DNA of 64,000 bases, taken from assembly GCA_010909165.1 (NCBI GenBank), contig MU008177.1, positions 992,001 to 1,056,000 of the forward strand. Reading direction: 5' to 3'. Every line of letters starts with the position of its first letter. The first letter of the stretch is position 1. Under the pieces are notes generated by a model that saw only the letters and a program-made list of their open reading frames with translations, had not been told where the DNA came from and did no database searches. This document shows positions 52,439 through 63,893 of the stretch, in pieces. The stretch is from Anthoceros angustus. Taxonomy: Eukaryota; Streptophyta; Anthocerotopsida; Anthocerotales; Anthocerotaceae. The position numbers and the translations under genes are program-made.

Positions 52439-53560
52439 CGTTCAGGGACCGCTGTCGGGAGAGGAGTCTAACGACCGAGCATGGCAGGATGCCCAGGCCC
52501 GGGTATTGCGCATGACCACACCATGCGGGCAGGCTCCGACGAGCCCGAGCCCCAAACCGAGCTCGGAGGGCCTGAATGCAAACAAGTGAAGACGGTAGCC
52601 TACCAACCAAAACAATTGGGGGCAGCAGTTAACAGCAACGAGGATCCAAACACGTTGACAGCGTGTTGTGACACAACCGCCTTTGGTAATGTTAGGGCAG
52701 GAGTTTCTTTTGCGTTTCTTGAAGTATGAACCACACATGACCGCATGAGCAGCCTCCACTATATGCGGCACACCTTGACTGCTAGATTGGCAGCACAGGG
52801 TGGAATACTTGAGCTATAGGCTTGTGGGCTGAGTAGGTTTCAATTGTTCAGGTGGTTCGGTGGTGCATTATCAGCTTTCTATCAGCTGTGAACAGCCACC
52901 CACAGTTTCTTTGTTATATCAAGTATCAGCACATGACAAGCTAAGTTGAGCTGTGTCGGTGAATAGGTAGCTATAAATTTGGTGATAGCAAAAGTGGACA
53001 TCTAGCTACTAACCATGCTGTGGCGGATAGGATATTGCAGTAGTTGATTTACCATATGTTTTAGATAGCACAGAGGCCAGTGGGCCTATTTTAGGCTGCT
53101 GGTTAAATAGATCGGGTTACAGATGGGTAATGCAAGTACTTAGGGCCACCCATCATGCGGTTTCAGGTGAGAGCGTGAAGCAGTAAACAGCAAGGCAACT
53201 GCCCAACGTGCAAGCGCTGTGCTGAAACTGATCAAGTGAGACTGGAGGTGATCCGCGTGAAGATGGCTTGGCTGAAGCACTCGGGAGAATCATGCTATAC
53301 GAGCAGGCACCGATGGCATGGCAAAAGAGAGTGGAGCGCGGGCAGTAAAGAGAGAGACGAAGCAGATGAGTGTTTGCTGCAATCCCTGGAAAGTTCAATT
53401 GCTAGAAGTTGTAGGCTGGCGGAGTTGCTGCTCAACGGCGTAACCTTGTGGACTTCTGATGGGAAGGACCCTAATTGTCTGATTATGCTGTAACTTTGAT
53501 GATTTAGGACTTGAGAAGGGTGTTTTACTTCTGATATGTGAGCAGTATGACCGGATGTTG
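52439..53560. other. Upstream region of PPR-F; no gene recognised
   Basis: Holds the upstream element at 52488 and a segment to about 52695 that is duplicated at 58620-58845. The rest (52700-53560) has only frames under 90 codons with no known motif. Confidence 0.5.
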
Positions 53561-53703
53561 ATTTGCAAGGGGATGCATTGCGCCTTCATTCATTACACTC
53601 CCTCTCGAGCGTAACGAGCTCCACGCCCAAGTCCTCGTCGATACACGAGGTCCAGCTGCTTGCGTCGCCAACAACCGCCATCGAGTGCATCCAGCCTTTA
53701 ACT

Positions 53704-54018
53704 ATGGAGTCCCGGCTGCTACGCGTCACTATCGCCACTTTCGAGCTGATACTGTTTGCGTTTATTCAGCTCTCTGCCGGCATAGTAGCTATGAAGACCA
53801 GAAGCGGTAGACTCTATGAGCACGGGACCCTTGGTTATAGCGAACACGTGAAGGCATACAAACTTTATGATAAGCAGAAACATGTTGTGATATTGGCCCG
53901 CAGTGTTACCTTCTTAGAACCCTTTGCCCCTGTGCCCTGTTATCTAATTTCCTCCTCTTTTCGAAATGTATGTATGCGAAAGCACGAGACCCAAAGACTC
54001 GGAGGTGGAGGATACTAG
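53704..54018 (+). CDS. Small putative membrane protein with MKTRSG motif
   Basis: From ATG 53704 the frame reads MESRLLRVTIATFELILFAF, continues hydrophobic for about 28 residues, and then gives MKTRSGRLYEHGTLG. The order (ATxELxxF helix, then MKTRSG and Tyr) matches the antisense ORF at 11786-12256, which argues for a real conserved product. It ends at TAG 54016-54018, and its 3' third overlaps copia integrase sequence on the other strand, so the native C-terminus is probably lost. Function unknown. Confidence 0.45.
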   Translation: MESRLLRVTIATFELILFAFIQLSAGIVAMKTRSGRLYEHGTLGYSEHVKAYKLYDKQKHVVILARSVTFLEPFAPVPCYLISSSFRNVCMRKHETQRLGGGGY

Positions 54019-54331
54019 GTTTGCATTGCCAAAAGACCTCATAGGGGGTCTTTCCTGGCACAAAACTGGTGAACACTCTGTTGATGATGTAGGTTGCTGC
54101 AACAACAGCTTCTGCCCAGTAGCCTTGTGGTAAGCCAGCCCACAGCATCATGCTGAGAGTCATGCCAAGCAGCGTTTGGTTCTTTCGCTCGGCAACTCTA
54201 TTGTGCTGGGGAGTGTCAAAGCATGTCTGAGGAGTAGGGCGCCGGCCGGCCGGCGCCCTGTTCCTGGCATTCCTTTGATCCATTGGGAAAGGCGAATAGT
54301 AGCAGGCCCATAGCCGGATGTGTGTACACAA
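53906..54331 (-). pseudogene. Ty1/copia integrase fragment
   Basis: 141-residue frame with TPQHNRVAERKNQTLLGMTL, the C-terminal end of the copia integrase core including the catalytic Glu, then YWAEAVVAATYIINRV and GKTPYEVFWQCKPSILHLRV. The first two catalytic Asp residues lie upstream and are absent. It is joined at about 54240 to the repeat that precedes the transposase-like gene. Confidence 0.85.
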
Positions 54332-54895
54332 AGACTCTGGGTGTGGGGTGAGTGGGTGGCTTCACACCCGGTGCCAAATATAATCACATCGTCGCACTCC
54401 AAAGACTGCATCGATAAACGCGGGACAACGTGGCGATCGTTCTCGCCGACATATCGCACACACAAACATGCCGAGGGTCAACATGTGTTGCTCGCCAATA
54501 GGCCGCAATAAGAGCGGCAACTACTTCCCCCATGTCCTTCCGCTTGTAAAAGAAAATGGCTTGCACATCGAAAGTTATAAAGCATATGAAGTCTACACAA
54601 GGATACAAAGAACAGGCACAACCAAAATCCTATCATGGGCTTACACTCTTTTTAAGACATATGTGCGCTCCCAAATGTGCACTCCAAACTCTGTGGATTT
54701 GAGGTACACGATAGCCTCCCCAATTGCCCCTCGGAAGATGACCTAACATTCGGAGGGTTTTCTACTCTCGCCGGACTCCACGCCCATCATCTTCGCCGGG
54801 CCCGGCGATCATGACCATCATCTTCACCGCCCTCTGGCACTTTGACTCTGGTTGAATGAAGCCTCAATTCAATTAACTTCTCTTTGATTGCCTTC
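54240..54895 (-). repeat. Repeat Y, copy 1 (5' or 3' flank of the DUF7869-like element)
   Basis: Sequence from CGGCGCCCTGTTCC to TTCTCTTTGATTGCC is repeated at 55930-56600, and its last 170 bases again at 60780-61085. Frames on the minus strand read CVCDMSART and LLLFAFPNGSK but contain nothing recognised. It accompanies each transposase-like copy. Confidence 0.65.
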
Positions 54896-55925
54896 TTATC
54901 TACAACGCATAAGTGTTTCCGCGTAGTCAAGTGAACCCATAATAGAGGATGACCGCTTGGTGAACAAAACCTTTTGGATATTTTTTCGATGGATAGTCTG
55001 CCCCTTTTCCCGTGTTATCACGGCTTTGTGGTGGTATCCTCTAATTAAATATTCTTCTGCATCTTCCTTCGCGACGATCGGTGTTGGCTCGCATAAAATG
55101 AACAAGGAAGTGAGGTCAGGCGCATGTAATTGAAGGCTTCCCAATCCAAAAGGGTCTATTATGCGTGTCCGTGTCCGCTGAACGCAACAAACATCCTGCC
55201 TTTTATTTCCGGATATCACCATTCCACCGTGCCATTTCTTGTTGTTGCCTTCCTGTGTTTTGGTATGCTCCCAAATACATATCTCGCTAGGGAGGTCCCT
55301 TAGCAATGCCTCCTCCAAGATCGCCACATCTAGAACATGGAGAGGTTGCTCCATCCACTTCCGATCTTGAGTACCACTTCCAAGGACTTTGTAGCACAAG
55401 GCCAATGTTGTTTTGCACAACAAAGAATCTCCTCTTGGTCCAACCGTAAAGCTTCCCACCATAATAACTTATGTGATGTCACATAAGGCCTAAGTTCCGA
55501 AAGACCATCCTTTAGGGTTATAGTGCTCAAGGCACAAATTTCGTAAACCCAAACCCCTTCCGCTTCCATTGTGGGCGAGGTCGAATCGCTTGCTCTCGAT
55601 AACTGGCTACAAACCCGCTTCGCTTCCTCCTCATGTGTTATTTTAAACCGTGCCGGAACGATAAGTTGTTCAATCTCTTCCGTCCCATAAGTGAGTCCTC
55701 TCCGGCCTTGTCTAATAGGCCACATATGACCTAAGTCGACCAATACCTTTACCTCGTGAAGGAGTGTACGCATGCATCAAGATCTCGACAATGCGGTGGT
55801 GTGAGCTTCTTTATGTTTCACGCTTTTGGAGAAGCAAGAAAACATCCGTCGATTTGATCATGCATGACCAACCAAAAGAAATCCCACTTTCCCTTTTTGT
55901 ACCCATATCAACAAGCATGTTCGAG
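54896..55925 (-). pseudogene. DUF7869-like transposase gene, copy 1
   Basis: Frames on the minus strand, right to left: MLVDMGT, then GFLLVGH-type remains (FGWSCMIKSTDVFLLLQKRE, the shifted form of VGHTHDQIDRCFSCFSK). A conserved body follows with YGTEEIEQLIVPARFKITHE, ELRPYVTSHKLLWWEALRLD and EEALLRDLPSEICIWEH. It ends with EEYLIRGYHHKAV and TIHRKNIQKVLFTKRSSSIM. The last part resembles a small Tudor/chromo-like domain in copy 3. It appears to be the C-terminal two thirds of a transposase-related protein. Identification rests on the VGHTHDQID motif and is moderate. Confidence 0.6.
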
Positions 55926-55929
55926 GAGT

Positions 55930-56600
55930 AGGGCGCCGCCGGCCGCGCCTGCTCGGCATTCCTTTGATCCATTGGGAAAGGCGAATAGTAGCAGGCCCAT
56001 AGCCGGATGTGTGTACACAAAGACTCTGGGTGTGGGGTGAGTGGGTGGCTTCCGCACACCCTGAATTGTGCCCAGAAATATAATCACATCGTTCAGACCC
56101 AAAGACTGCAGTCGATAAACGGGACAACGTGGGCGGCGACTGGTTCTCGCCGACATATCGCACACACAAACATGCCCGGAGGGCTGAACATGTGTTGCCT
56201 GCCAATAGGCCGCAATGCCGAGCGGGCAACTACGGCCACACTTCCCCCATGTCCTTCCGCTTGTAAAAGAAAATGGCTTGCACATCGAAAGTTATAAAGC
56301 ATATGAAGTCTACACAAGGATACAAAGAACAGGCACAACCAAAATCCTATCATGGGCTTACACTCTTTTAAGACATATGTGCTGCGCCCCGAAATGTGCA
56401 CTCAAACTAATTTGAGGTACACGATAGCCTCCCCAATCCCTGAAGATGACCTAACATCTGTGAGGGTTTTCTACTCGCCGACTCCACGCCCATCATCTTC
56501 CCGGGTCCGTGATCATGACCATCATCTTCACCGCTCTGGCACTTTGACTCCGGTTGAATGAAGCCTCAATTCAATTAACTTCTCTTTGATTGCCTTCTTA
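55930..56600 (-). repeat. Repeat Y, copy 2
   Basis: Tandem duplicate of 54240-54895, with small indels mostly at CTG, CAG and CCG sites. Confidence 0.7.
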
Positions 56601-56601
56601 T

Positions 56602-57685
56602 CTACAACGCAAGTGTTTCCGCGTAGTCAAGTGAACCCATAATAGAGGATGACCGCTTGGTGAACAAAACCTTTTGGATATTTTTTCGATGGATAGTCGC
56701 CCCTTTTCCCGTGTTACTCGCCTTTGTGGCATCCCTCTTATTCTTCACGCATTCCTTCAGACGATCTGTGTTCGCCTCACTAAATGAACAAGGAAGTGAG
56801 GTGTGGCATGTAATGAAGTGAGCTTCCCAATCCAAAAGGGTCTATTATGTCTGTGTCCGGAACTGCAACAAACATCCTGCCTTTTATTTCCGCGATATCA
56901 CCATTCCACTGCCATTTCTTGTTGTTGCCTCCTGTGTTTTGGTATGCTCCCAAATACATATCTCGCTAGGGAGGTCCCTTAGCAATGCCTCCAAGATCGC
57001 CACATCTAGAACATGGAGAGGTTACCGTTCCATCCACTTCCGATCTTGAGTACCACTTCCAAGGACTTTGTAGCACAAGGCCAATGTTGTTTTGACAATA
57101 AGAATCTCCTCTTGGTCCAACCGTAAAGCTTCCCACCATAATAACTTATGTGATGTCACATAAGGCCTAAGTTCAAGACCATCCTTTAGGGTTATAGTGC
57201 AAGGCACAAATTTCGTAAACTCCAAACCCCTTCCGCTTCCATTGTGGCGAGGTCGAATCGCTGCTCGATAACTCTACAAACCCGCTCCGCCTCCTCATGT
57301 GTTATTTTAAATCGGTCCGGAACGATAAGTTGTTCAATCTCTTCCGTCCCATAAGTGAGTCCTCTGCCTTGTCTAATAGGCCACACATATGACCTAAGTC
57401 CGCGACTACCAATACCTTTACCTGGTGAAGGAGTGTACGCATGCATCAAGATCTCGACAATGCGCGGTGGTGTGAGCTTCTTTATGTTTCACGCTTTTGG
57501 AGAAGCAAGAAAACATCCGTCGATTTGATCATGCGATGACCAACCAAAAGAAATCCCACTTTCACTTTTTCAAAAGTACCCATATCAACAAGCATGTTCA
57601 GATATGCAAAAGCGGTTCTTGTCTCCATGCATGTGTTGTCTGCAAATACAAAACTCTTGGCGACAACATGTTCCCTTGGTTGCAA
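56602..57685 (-). pseudogene. DUF7869-like transposase gene, copy 2
   Basis: Begins at the right with AKSFVFADNTCMETRTAFAY and LNMLVDMGTFEKVKVGFLLVGH, the DUF7869 pattern in which an Asn-rich box precedes an aliphatic helix and VGHTHDQID. It continues with RGLTYGTEEIEQLIVPDRFK, HKLLWWEALRLDQEE and RKNIQKVLFTKRSSSIMGS. At about 57685 it is fused head-on to copia RNase H on the plus strand. At least four frame changes. Confidence 0.62.
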
Positions 57686-58011
57686 ATCCTCATTTTCACG
57701 CCCGCACTAAACACATGGAGATTCAACACCACTATGTTAGAGATGTGGTGGAGCATGGAGTTGTGCAAGTAGGCTATGTGCACACGATGAGAATGTTGCA
57801 TGTGTTGACCAAGGGCTTGGCAAAGCATAGACACTACAAGCACCTATCAAGCTTAGGCCTAGATGACTACACACAAAGTATTTTGATGGTAAGTAACTTA
57901 TCCGTGGTGGTTGGGTGGGGCGGGAACCCAAAGGTTTCCGAGGAAGTCATCATGGTTGTACTCACCACCGAGGGTATAGTGGAGCACATGCCAACCGCAC
58001 TAGGTCGATAA
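57686..58011 (+). pseudogene. Ty1/copia RNase H C-terminus, copy 1
   Basis: NPHFHARTKHMEIQHHYVRD, VVEHGVVQVGYVHT, LTKGLAKHRHYKHLSSLGLD: the usual end of copia Pol, homologous to 11290-11435 but from a different family. It is joined at its 5' side to the antisense transposase-like gene. Repeated at 62215-62420. Confidence 0.8.
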
Positions 58012-58340
58012 TCGGGCCGCGTCGGCTACAAAGGAGATAAACTGCATCGGGGAGGATGAAGCTCACCATAGGATCTAATCTCCTGCAGCCTTGATCCATC
58101 TTACATCGTAGGGCTTAGTGTCTTGGCTCTCTTCCGACAAGGCGTCGCGGCTAGGAGAGATGCTCCATTCAAGAATTCATCATGGCCACTTTTAACTTGG
58201 CGCTAGGATGGGAGATGCGTTCTTGGAGTAGCTGACTACTGGAGTCTCTTGCTCTTGACTACTCACCTCGCAATTCGGCAAGGAATATGGTTAGCGATGG
58301 TGAAGCTACTCACACTTGCCACCAACTGCCCAGCAGAGGC
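58012..58340. other. Copia 3' internal region, no coding signal
   Basis: GGAGATAAACTG and GGAGGATGAAGCTCACCATA mark a segment repeated at 62570-62880. It lies between the RNase H end and the 3' LTR in both copies. Confidence 0.5.
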
Positions 58341-58344
58341 ACGG

Positions 58345-58587
58345 TGTGCTCCTGGCAACGACCATCGCTGGAAACCCGTCCCCACCCACACATTTTCTCG
58401 GAAGTGCAAGTGCTGGGCTCTTTACACTGCTGCACCTGGAGGCTTGGTTGTTTGCCGAGGGTTGAGTCCGTGAAGCGAGGTGAGCGGGTGCTTCTCGTAC
58501 AATTCCAATTCCGATTCCAATTCCTGAACACACACCAATTGCAATTTGTTGGGTCCACAACGGGTCCAGTTGCCATACGGTGGCCAT
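58345..58587 (-). pseudogene. PPR-G: 5' end fragment of a PPR:PDF gene
   Basis: ATG 58587 starts MATVWQLDPLWTQQIAIGV as in PPR-F, with a short Gly-Ile repeat (GIGIGIGI) not found in the others. It breaks off before the PDF motif at GTGCTCCTGGC (58347), a sequence also present in the PPR genes. The upstream 260 bases match those of PPR-F. Confidence 0.8.
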
Positions 58588-58844
58588 CGTTCAGGGACCG
58601 CTGTCGGGAGAGGAGTCTAACGACCGAGCATGGCAGGATGCCCAGGCCGGGTATTGCGCATGACCACACACACCATGCGGGCAGGCTCCGACGAGCCCGA
58701 GCCCCAAACCGAGCTCGGAGGGCCTGAATGCAAACAAGTGAAGACGGTAGCCTACCAACCAAAACAATTGGGGGCAGCAGTTAACAGCAACGAGGATCCA
58801 AACACGTTGACAGCGTGTTGTGACACAACCGCCTTTGGTTTGAG

Positions 58845-59249
58845 GCTTCCTTCCCTTCCCTTTGATACACCTCGAGCACTCATAGCTAGCGCCTCCTAGT
58901 CTTCATGGCTTTATCCCCGTGCATGATGGTCGAGAATGTAAACGCAGCAAGGGCTTAGGGCAAGAATGGCGAAAAACACACGCGAGAGTGCGAGTGTTTA
59001 TGGTGGGGACTTTACGAGGACAAAGGTGGCCGGGAGCCGCGGCCGAGCTCTTCTCGTTCTTGAACCAGTGGGGTGAGCGGCCTGACCGACGGGCCCCTGA
59101 AGCCGCAAGTGTGCCCTTCACCGCCTCCCCTGCTTCAAGGATGAGCTGTGGGAGCCAGCTCTTCAAGGCATCCAGGACGATAAGCACATGGGACGAACGG
59201 TTCACGATAGTTTGAACACACTTAGCCTAATAGCTTTCCTTTAGAGGAG
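58845..59249. other. Copia 3' internal region before the LTR, copy 1
   Basis: Contains an open 100-codon frame on each strand, neither recognised. It is repeated at 62935-63350 and in part at 63610-63893, always ending in TTTCCTTTAGAGGAG, the polypurine tract. Confidence 0.5.
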
Positions 59250-59535
59250 TGTTAAATATGAAAGGGCAGCTAGTTAGGGTCACTTATATGAATTGTCATT
59301 AAGGTTATGTATATAACAGAGACATAAACAATTTTGTTTAATTGCTTTCAATTATTGCAAGTTGCTTTTTGTGTTTTTCTCTCGCTCCCTTTTGGACAAG
59401 AGTTTCACAAGCTTGAACACCTTTTTATGCATCAAGTGTGTGATCATTGGCCCAAGGAAAGTTTTCGATCCCACAACAAGAGGGAGAAACCCAAGATATT
59501 CGTAGCTTCGTGGCATGGCTTAGCCACCAGATAGG
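59250..59535 (+). repeat. Copia-type LTR, copy 1
   Basis: TGTTAAATATGAAAGGG directly after a polypurine-type tract, then TATGTATATAACAG (TATA box region) and a segment shared with the other copies to about 59500. The right end is uncertain. Confidence 0.6.
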
Positions 59536-59539
59536 GAAA

Positions 59540-60780
59540 AGGTATGGCGGTTTGCCATAGGTTATCCTAGGCCTTTTACTAGCTCTTGTTTAAGAACAGG
59601 GTGTTGGAGTGGGATGAGCGCACCGTAATGTTGGTACTTTCTCAATGACAATGTGGGCAAAGTACAAGTTGATGAATACTTTGTGTGAAACTATGTGAGG
59701 CATGATATTAAAACTTGTGTTGTTCTCGCCCCCCAATCCAATTAGCTAACCAAGCCAACTTGTCAATCACCTCAATCCAAAGCTTCCGCCATAGGTAAGA
59801 TTCCAATCCACCAATGCAAAGAAGTTCAAGAATGGAATGTCATGAATATGACAACAATGAGTAATCTATAACTCTATCACTTGAATCAACCATGAGCTTA
59901 TCTCGGATTGCGGTCGCCTTAAGGCTGCAAGAGCTCCGCGCTCTTCTTGCAATGTTCCGCCTAAACCGGAGTCGTATTCCAACCCTCATGCGGAATTATC
60001 CTTGACAAAATTCCTCTCAACAAAGGGATGGTTGTTGTACAAAATAACTTGTTGAAATGTGAGCAAGTGCACCAACAAGCTTCAAGAAACTTGCATAAGG
60101 TGGGGATCAGATGGCTATCCTTGTTGATAACATCAACAATCTAAGGAAGACCTTAGATTGCTTTACATTTGTAGCCATGGTGGCACGTTGCTATCAAGCA
60201 GCATTGATTGTGTCATTCTTTGCTCAAGAGTCGCCTCCTCCTCTCGATGAGCTGCCATGCCTTAATTGAGTTTGTTCATTGTTGACATGCATACATATGC
60301 ACATACATACCTACATACATGTGCACATACATACATGCACTCTTGTACATACATACGCACATACACACCTTCATTATGCAAAGTTATCCCATCCATGGCA
60401 TGCCACATTCAAATACAAGTCTTATGACCTACTTTGAAACATCACTCCTACGTGCCATGACACAATTTGGTCAATCGCCTTTGCCTAGGAGAACTCCTAA
60501 TCGCTTTGAGTGGAGCCAAAGCCTGTTGGAACTGCAGTTTTGGAGATAGGCATCGGGGCAAGGATGGAGAACGAGCTACCTCAAAAGTAAACGGCGATGT
60601 TGACCGTAGGCTGGCACATGTCGCTTGTAAGAGAAATTCAGTGGCGCTGGACGATCGAGAGTCCACTCGGAAATGGCCTTGAGGAAAGATGAGCGCCTCT
60701 TGGCGGGCGAGGTCTTGAGAAGGAAGGAAGAAGAGTGAAGGAGAGCGTGTTACGCTCTCCTTCCCTCCATAGGAAGTATA
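59540..60780. other. No recognised gene
   Basis: Only short frames. Holds a CATA-rich microsatellite (60284-60372) and a 117-codon minus-strand frame (60448-60801) without known motifs. Confidence 0.4.
60284..60372. repeat. (CATA)n-type microsatellite
   Basis: Interrupted run of CATACATA, CACATA and TACATG units. Confidence 0.85.
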
Positions 60781-60784
60781 TGCA

Positions 60785-62205
60785 AGTCTACAAGGATACA
60801 AAGAACAGGCACAACCAAAATCCTATCATGGGCTTACACTAATTTTAAGACATATGTGCTGCGCTCGAAATGTGCACTCAAACTCTGATTTGAGGTACAC
60901 GATAGCCCCCTAATTGCCCCCGGAAGATGACCTAACATTGGAGGGTTTTCTACCCTCGCCGACTCCACGCCATCATCTTCACTTGGGCCCGGCATCATGA
61001 CCATCATCTTCATCGCCCCGGGCACTTTGACTACCGTTGAATGAAGCCTGCAATTCAATTAACTTCTCTTTGATTGCCTTCTTATCTACAAGTACAAGTG
61101 TTTCACGTAGCCGTGAACCCATAATAGAGGATGACCGTTTGGTGAACAAAACCTTTTGGATATTTTTTCGATGGATAGTCTTAGCTCCCCTTTTCCCCGC
61201 AGTGTTACTCACGGCTTTGTGGTATCCTCTGATTAAATATTCTTCTACGTATCTTCCTTCGTACGCATCTGTGTGTTCAGTTCTGTACCAATGAACAAGG
61301 AAGTGAGGCTGTGGCGGATGTAATCCAACAGCAGTGACCTTCCCAATCCAAAAGGGTCTGTTATGCTTGTCTGTGTCCGCGGGAACTGCAACAAACATCC
61401 TTGTCTTTATTTCCGCGATATCACCATTCCACCGTGCCATTTCCTGTTGTTGCCTTCCTGTGTTTTGGTATGCTCCCAAATACATATCTTGTGGGAGGTC
61501 CTTAGCAATGCCTCCTCCAGACCGCCACATCTAGAACATGGAGAGGTTGTTCCATCCACTTGATCTTGAGTACCACTTCCAAGGACTTTGTAGCACAAGG
61601 CCAATGTTGTTTTACACAACAAGAATCTCCTCTTGGTCCAACCAAAGCTTCCCACCATAATAACTTATGTGATGTCATAAGGCCTAAGATTCAAAGACCA
61701 TCCTTTAGGGTTATAGTGTCAAGGCACAAATTTCAAACTCAAACCCCTTCCGCTTTCCATTGTGGCGGTGAATCGCTTGCTCGATAATCACAAACCCGCT
61801 AGGGCTTCTCCTCATGTTATTTTAAACTGTGCCGAACGATAAGTTGTTCAATCTCTTCCGTCCCATAAGTGAGTCCTCTCGGCCTTGTCTAATAGGCCAC
61901 ATATGACCAAGTCCGCGATTTCACCAATACCTTTACCTACGTGAAGGAGTGTCACGCAGCATCAAGATCTCCGACAATGCGCAGGTGTGAGCTTCTTTAT
62001 GTTTCACGCTTTTGAGAAGCAAGAAAACATCCAGTCGATTTGATCATGCGTATGACCAACCAAAAGAAATCCCACTTTCCTTTTTTCAAAAGTACCCATA
62101 TCAACAAGCATGTTCGGATATGCAAAAGCGTTTGGTTCTTGTCTCCATGTGTGTTGTCTATGCAAATACAAAACTCTTGGCAGACAACATATACGCTTGG
62201 CCTTG
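60785..62205 (-). pseudogene. DUF7869-like transposase gene, copy 3 (best preserved)
   Basis: The 183-residue frame 60979-61530 gives the clearest C-terminal part: DIAEIKTRMFVAVPADTDKH, then RPFWIGKVTAVG and HFLVHWYRTEHTDAYEGRYV. It ends with IHRKNIQKVLFTKRSSSIMG and an acidic/basic tail. RPFWIGKV...VHWY is a small beta-barrel-like pattern often found after DUF7869. Upstream frames carry QEFCICIDNT and LLIWVLLKKGK, the shifted Asn-box and VGH region. Fused to copia RNase H near 62200 as in copy 2. The role would be DNA transposition, inferred only. Confidence 0.62.
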
Positions 62206-62420
62206 GTTGCAAATCCTCATTTTCACGCCCACTAAACAAACATGGAGATTCAACACCACTATGTTAGAGATGTGGTGGAGCATGGAGTTGTGCAAGTAGG
62301 CTATGTGCACACGATGAGAATAGCTGCGATGTGTTGACCAAGGGCTTGGCAAGCTATAGACACTACAAGCACCTATCAAGCTTAGGCCTAGATGACTACA
62401 CAAAGTATTTTGATGGTAAG
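62206..62420 (+). pseudogene. Ty1/copia RNase H C-terminus, copy 2
   Basis: Near duplicate of 57686-58011, with frame shifts in the ARTKHME and LTKGLAK segments. Confidence 0.75.
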
Positions 62421-63350
62421 TAACTTATCCGGTGGTGGTTGGGTGGGCAGAACCCAAAGGTTTACTCGAGAAGTCATCAGTGGTTGTACTCTCACACCGA
62501 GGGTATAGGTGGAGCCGCACATAACCGGTGACTAGGGTTTACATCGTGTGTCATGTCGGTCCAAGCTACAAAGGAGATAAACTGTGCGGGAGGATGAAGC
62601 TCACCATAGGATCTAATCTCCCCGTAGCACGGCATCCATCTTACAATCGTGAGGCTTGCAGTCATGCTCAATCTTGACAAGGCGTTACGCCGGCAGCTAG
62701 ATGCTCCACCAAGAATTTCGGTCCCATGGCCACTTTTAACTTGGCGCCTAGGACGTGGGAGATGCGTTCTTGAGTATGCCGATTCCTGGAGTCTCTTGCT
62801 CTTCCCGACTACTCACTGCACCCCGGTAAGGAATATGGTTAGCGATGGAAGCTTCTCACACTTGCACCAAGTTCCAGCTGTGAGGCACGGTGTGCCCGGG
62901 AGGCGACTATGCGCTAACGGTTGCCTTTTAGTTTGAGGCTTCTTCCCCCTCTTCCCTTTGATACACCTCGTAGCACTCATAGCTAGCGCCTCCCTAGTCT
63001 TCATGGCTTTATCCCCGTGCATGCATGCGGTGGTCGAGAATGTAAACGCAGCAAGGGCTTAGGGCAAGATGTGGCGAAAAACACGAGTGCGAGTGCGAGA
63101 GTGTTTATGGTGGGGACTTCTGGCGAGGGCAGGCGTCTTTGAGGCTGGCGGTGAGCTCTCGTTTGAACCAAGATGCAGCGGCCTCTGACACGGGCCCCTG
63201 GCCGCAAGTGTGCCCTTCTCGCTCCTACTCGCTTCAAGGATGAGCTGCATGGGAGCAGCACTGGCTCTTCAAGGCATCCGAGACGGCACAGTGGGACGTA
63301 ACGTGTTCACGATAGTTTGAACACTTAGCCTAAGCTTTCCTTTAGAGGAG

Positions 63351-63610
63351 TGTTAAATATGAAAGGGTACAAGTTAGGGTCACTTATATGAATTGTCATT
63401 AAGGTTATGTATATAAAGCAGAGACATAAACAATTTTGTTTAATTGCTTTCAATTATTGCAAGTTGCTTTTTGTGTTTTCTCCTCGCTCCTTTGGACAAG
63501 AGTTTCACAAGCTTGAACACCTTTTATGCATCAAGTGTGTGATCATTGGCCCAAGGAAAGTTTTCATCCCACAACAAGAGGGAGAAACCCAGGATATTCG
63601 TAGCTTGAAG
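63351..63610 (+). repeat. Copia-type LTR, copy 2
   Basis: Begins TGTTAAATATG after TTTAGAGGAG and matches 59250-59535 closely. A further partial copy of the pre-LTR segment follows (63610-63893). Confidence 0.6.
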
Positions 63611-63893
63611 GGCGAAAAACACGGTCGCGAGAGTGCGAGAGTGTTTATGGTGGGGACTTTACCGAGCAGCGTGCCGGGAGTCGGGTGAGCTCTTCTCGCT
63701 TGCGAACCAAGACAGGCCGGCCTCGACGGGCCCCTGCGCCGCAAGTGTGCCCTTCATCGCTCCTACCGCTTCAAGGATGAGCCGTGGAGCAAACTGCTTC
63801 AAGGCATCCAGTGACTATAAGTACACTGCATGGGACGAATGTTTCACGATGGTTTGAACACACTTAGCCCAACGTAGCTTTCCTTTAGAGGAG

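Noticed and set aside
58919-59215. Two overlapping 100-codon frames on opposite strands in the copia 3' region
   Set aside because: Neither stays open in the copies at 62935 and 63610, and no motif is recognisable.
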